Assembly (NCBI RefSeq): GCF_964253085.1
Contig: NZ_CAXUQH020000001.1
Coordinates: 2,356,001 to 2,420,000, forward strand
Source: Paenibacillus_E sp964253085
Lineage (GTDB): Bacteria > Bacillota > Bacilli > Paenibacillales > NBRC-103111
DNA: 64,000 nucleotides
Reading direction: 5' to 3'
Below, piece after piece: positions 61,490-64,000 of this stretch. Numbering within the stretch: position 1 is the first letter of the stretch; every line of letters begins with the position of its first letter. Made by a program: the position numbers and the translations under genes. The notes below the pieces were generated by a model. It made no database searches, was not told where the DNA came from, and saw only the letters and a program-made list of their open reading frames with translations.

Positions 61490-62929
61490 ATGAGCAGTAA
61501 ACCAGACATGTTAGTATTTTTAAGTGATCAGCATCACGCGCAGTACGTTGGTTATGAGGGACATACGCTGGTGCGCACGCCGCACTTGGATCAATTGGCT
61601 AAGGAAGGTACTGTGTTGAGCTCGGCATATACTTCATGCCCGATTTGTGTTCCTTCGAGAATGTCCATGCTAACCGGACAGCTGCCGGAGAAAACGGGCA
61701 TTTACACGAATGAAGGAGCGCTTGGCAGCGATCAAACAACCTTTCTGCACGGCATCGCTGCGCAAGGCTATGAGACCGTGCTGTGTGGGCGCATGCATTT
61801 TCTCGGTGAGGATCAGCGGCACGGGTTTACGCGCAGAATTATGGGGGAGCTGACACCGTTGTTCTGGGGACGCTATGGCCCGGCAAGGTCAGACCTCGGT
61901 CCATATGTCGGTACGATGGCGAATCAAAGCTTGAAAATTATCGGCGGCGGGACATCGCCTGTGCTCGAATACGATAAAGCCGTCATCAAGGCGGCATTGG
62001 ACTATTTACAGCAGGACCATGGCAAGCCGCAATGTATCGTCGTCGGGACATACGGCCCGCACCATACTTTTGTTGCACCGCCGGAACGCTACACGTACTA
62101 CAAAGAGCAGGTGGACATTCCGGAGTCGTTCTTGCACGATGACGGTCATCCCTTCCTGCGAAAGCTTCGTCAACAGCATCAGCTGACGGAGGAAAATGTC
62201 AAGAAGCTTCGTGCAGCCTATCTGGGGATGATCGAAACGATTGACAGTCAGGTTGGGGAAGTGCGAGGAGCTTGGAACCAGTACCTGCAGCGCAGCGGCA
62301 GACCTGGCGTGTTCGTCTACATGTCTGATCACGGCGAGCAAGCCGGGGAGCATGGACTGATCGGGAAGAACACCTTTTACGAGGGATCGGCGAAGATACC
62401 TATGATTGTTGAAGGAGAGGGAGTCGCTCAAGGACGTACCATTTCTCAGCCGGTTAGCATCATGGATCTGGGACCAACGCTTTGTGCGTATGCCGGAGCG
62501 AAAACGCCGCCGAGGCAGGATGGTATCAGCTTGAAGCCGCTGCTGAGCGGAGGAGCGGAAGATGAGGAGCGCATCATTGTCTGTGAGTATGTAGCCACGC
62601 TGGAAGGTTGCCACGTTCCTGGGCGCATGCTGCGGGAGGGAAGCTGGAAGTATGTTGCCTATGCGTTTCATGATGAGCACAATCAATTATTCGATCTGAG
62701 TTCCGATCCGTTGGAGATGCACAATGTGATTCACGAAAGAGCAGACATCGCTAAGCAGTTCCAAGCGGAGCTCGATGTATCGTGGGATATTCCCTCGATC
62801 ATTGAGAAGCATCAAGTAAGAGTAGAGCATCATCGATTATTGGCGGAGTGGGGACTGGCCACGGATGTAAAGGAGTACGAGAGATGGCCGGTGCCGGAAT
62901 CGGCTACTAGGCTGCCTGTCGTTGAATAG
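61490..62929 (+). CDS. Sulfatase 2 (formylglycine-type, cytoplasmic)
   Basis: 479-aa type-I sulfatase. MLVFLSDQHHAQYVGYEGH opens the metal site, and SCPICVPSRMSMLTGQLPEK holds the signature with Cys53 as formylglycine precursor. Later motifs LCGRMHFLGEDQRHG and YMSDHGEQAGEHGLIGKNTF complete the active site. No signal peptide. GAGGTGAG precedes ATG 61490. It differs clearly from sulfatase 1, so the two may remove sulfate from different positions of one oligosaccharide. It sits between the permeases and a chromate-family transporter pair 15 bases later. Confidence 0.9.
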   Translation: MSSKPDMLVFLSDQHHAQYVGYEGHTLVRTPHLDQLAKEGTVLSSAYTSCPICVPSRMSMLTGQLPEKTGIYTNEGALGSDQTTFLHGIAAQGYETVLCGRMHFLGEDQRHGFTRRIMGELTPLFWGRYGPARSDLGPYVGTMANQSLKIIGGGTSPVLEYDKAVIKAALDYLQQDHGKPQCIVVGTYGPHHTFVAPPERYTYYKEQVDIPESFLHDDGHPFLRKLRQQHQLTEENVKKLRAAYLGMIETIDSQVGEVRGAWNQYLQRSGRPGVFVYMSDHGEQAGEHGLIGKNTFYEGSAKIPMIVEGEGVAQGRTISQPVSIMDLGPTLCAYAGAKTPPRQDGISLKPLLSGGAEDEERIIVCEYVATLEGCHVPGRMLREGSWKYVAYAFHDEHNQLFDLSSDPLEMHNVIHERADIAKQFQAELDVSWDIPSIIEKHQVRVEHHRLLAEWGLATDVKEYERWPVPESATRLPVVE

Positions 62930-62944
62930 AATAGAGGTGCTAAG

Positions 62945-63580
62945 ATGAAATCCATTTCCTGGACGCTGCTGGGACAAATCTTTTGGTCATTTTTCAAAAT
63001 CGGTCCGGTGACGTTCGGCGGCGGCTATGCCATGATCCCGTTAATTGAACGTGAAGTCGTAGACAAGCGTAAGTGGGTGAAAAATAAAGATATCGCCGAC
63101 ATCTTCGCCATTTCCGAATCGATACCGGGGGCGATTGCGATTAACTCCGCAGCTTTCGTCGGTTTTCGTATCGCTGGCTTCTGGGGAGCTCTCGCTGCGC
63201 TGACCGGGGTGCTCCTTCCGACCTTCGCCATCGTCATCGGCCTCTGCATAGCCTTCTTAGAGGTTCAGCACAATCCGAAGATTGAGGCTGCCTTTCGCGG
63301 GATACGGGCGACAACGGTAGCGCTGATCGTCTACGCAGGTATTAAAATCGGTAAAACCGCCGTACTGGATAAAACGACCCTGTTCGTCGTCATGGGGACG
63401 GTTATCACAATGTTGGTTGGTCATATGAATCCGATAGTAATCATAGTTGCTGGGGCTGCCTTGGGAATAGGTCTCATCCGGCTGAAGAAAAAGCTCGGGA
63501 TGCAGGTGAATATGGATCATGAGGAATCGGAGGTCCCTCGGTATAAATACACGGATTATTATATAGGGGATGGTATTTAG
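62945..63580 (+). CDS. Chromate-transporter (CHR) family, short subunit 1
   Basis: 211-aa membrane protein of the short CHR type, with one CHR domain: FFKIGPVTFGGGYAMIPLIE, ISESIPGAIAINSAAFVGFR, and about five or six membrane segments. Short CHR proteins are encoded in adjacent pairs and function as heterodimers in chromate efflux; sulfate is the chemical analogue of chromate. It starts 15 bases after sulfatase 2 on the same strand, so it is very likely in that operon. Export of sulfate released by the sulfatases is a possible role (inference). Confidence 0.85.
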   Translation: MKSISWTLLGQIFWSFFKIGPVTFGGGYAMIPLIEREVVDKRKWVKNKDIADIFAISESIPGAIAINSAAFVGFRIAGFWGALAALTGVLLPTFAIVIGLCIAFLEVQHNPKIEAAFRGIRATTVALIVYAGIKIGKTAVLDKTTLFVVMGTVITMLVGHMNPIVIIVAGAALGIGLIRLKKKLGMQVNMDHEESEVPRYKYTDYYIGDGI

Positions 63581-63600
63581 GAGAGGGTGCTAGCAAACAC

Positions 63601-64000
63601 ATGATATATTGGGACATATTTATTACTTTTCTTATGATAGGTTTTGTCTCCTTCGGCGGCGGCTACGCTATGATCCCCGTCATCGAGCGCCAGGTGACCG
63701 AGCACGGGTGGATGGGCATTCAAGATTTTACGGATGTCATTGCGGTAGCCGGCATGTCGCCGGGGCCGATCGGGACGAATAGCGCAATCTTTGTCGGCTA
63801 CCAGGTAGCCGGATTGTCTGGAGCCGTGTTCGCGGCAGCAGGCATGGTGCTTCCTTCCTTGATAATTGTCGTCCTCGTCGGGAACTTTTTCAGCAGGCTG
63901 GATAAAAACCCGTGGGTACAATCCGCTTTTTACGGGCTAAGGCCTATTATTACGGGTCTTATTTTCTACGGTGCGATCCGCTTCGCGATAAGCAACCATA
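63601..64000 (+). CDS. CHR family transporter, short subunit 2 (cut by window end)
   Basis: 133 codons are visible of the second half of the CHR pair: MIYWDIFITFLMIGFVSFGG, GYAMIPVIERQVTEHGWMG, VAGMSPGPIGTNSAIFVGYQ. The FGGGYAMIP motif is repeated in both subunits, with opposite expected membrane orientation. ATG 63601 is the first good start; GGAGAGG lies 13 bases upstream, slightly far. It forms a pair with 62945. Confidence 0.82.
   Translation, partial: MIYWDIFITFLMIGFVSFGGGYAMIPVIERQVTEHGWMGIQDFTDVIAVAGMSPGPIGTNSAIFVGYQVAGLSGAVFAAAGMVLPSLIIVVLVGNFFSRLDKNPWVQSAFYGLRPIITGLIFYGAIRFAISNH

Noticed and set aside
62945..64000. Single chromate transporter gene broken by a frameshift
   Set aside because: The two parts each have their own start, and paired short CHR genes are a known natural arrangement.

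Overview
The window looks like a chromosomal stretch of a Gram-positive, endospore-forming member of the Paenibacillaceae (Paenibacillus or a close relative such as Cohnella). This is inferred from gene style, not from a marker gene. Strong GGAGG-type ribosome sites, frequent TTG and GTG starts, LplA/LplB/LplC-type sugar ABC transporters without their own ATPase, YesM/YesN-type two-component pairs, AraC regulators with membrane sensor parts, SLH-type surface-protein relics and SigK-like sequences all fit. No rRNA, tRNA, CRISPR array or transposase gene was recognised.

Layout. (A) 1-10.9 kb: a pectin-type locus with a divergent membrane sensor (partial), two permeases and a binding lipoprotein, then two large secreted PL9-like beta-helix proteins. 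(B) 10.96-12.2 kb: a cassette of a 5'-truncated sigK-like gene and an orphan YknY-like ABC ATPase. It recurs at 22.3-23.6 kb and 45.1-46.4 kb, and a degraded extra ATPase lies at 46.85-47.2 kb. (C) 12.5-19.8 kb: an AraC sensor-regulator, a second LplBCA-like transporter, an amidohydrolase and a Rieske protein. (D) 20.1-22.2 kb: an ArsR-type regulator divergent from an EamA exporter and a broken second EamA gene, next to a perfect 61-bp palindrome. (E) 23.6-28.5 kb: a gene graveyard (SLH remnant, isomerase/oxidoreductase chimera, nucleotidyltransferase, two GrpB relics, an unknown) around an intact aminoglycoside-phosphotransferase-like gene and small genes. (F) 28.5-44.5 kb: a glycoside locus with AraC regulator, GH42 beta-galactosidase, GH2 enzyme, GH2 beta-mannosidase, a third LplBCA transporter and a YesM/YesN pair. 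A TTAT microsatellite and a duplicated 30-bp element lie in it. (G) 47.6-54.5 kb: NIPSNAP protein, then a LacI regulator, two aldehyde dehydrogenases and two iron-type alcohol dehydrogenases with three matching palindromic operators. (H) 54.7-64 kb: response regulator, sulfatase, sensor kinase, two permeases, second sulfatase and a pair of short chromate-family transporter genes, the last cut by the window end.

The genes mostly serve capture and breakdown of plant or algal polysaccharides. Secreted lyases and intracellular glycosidases or sulfatases are paired with oligosaccharide importers, and each locus has its own sensor. The transporters lack ATPases; in this family a shared MsmX-type ATPase encoded elsewhere normally powers them. 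The most unusual feature is the repeated sigK'-ATPase cassette. Its three sigma products are identical in sequence although the DNA copies differ at many synonymous positions. Also worth attention are the putative coupling of cytoplasmic sulfatases to chromate/sulfate-family exporters and several pairs of long matching sequence elements upstream of genes that appear co-regulated.
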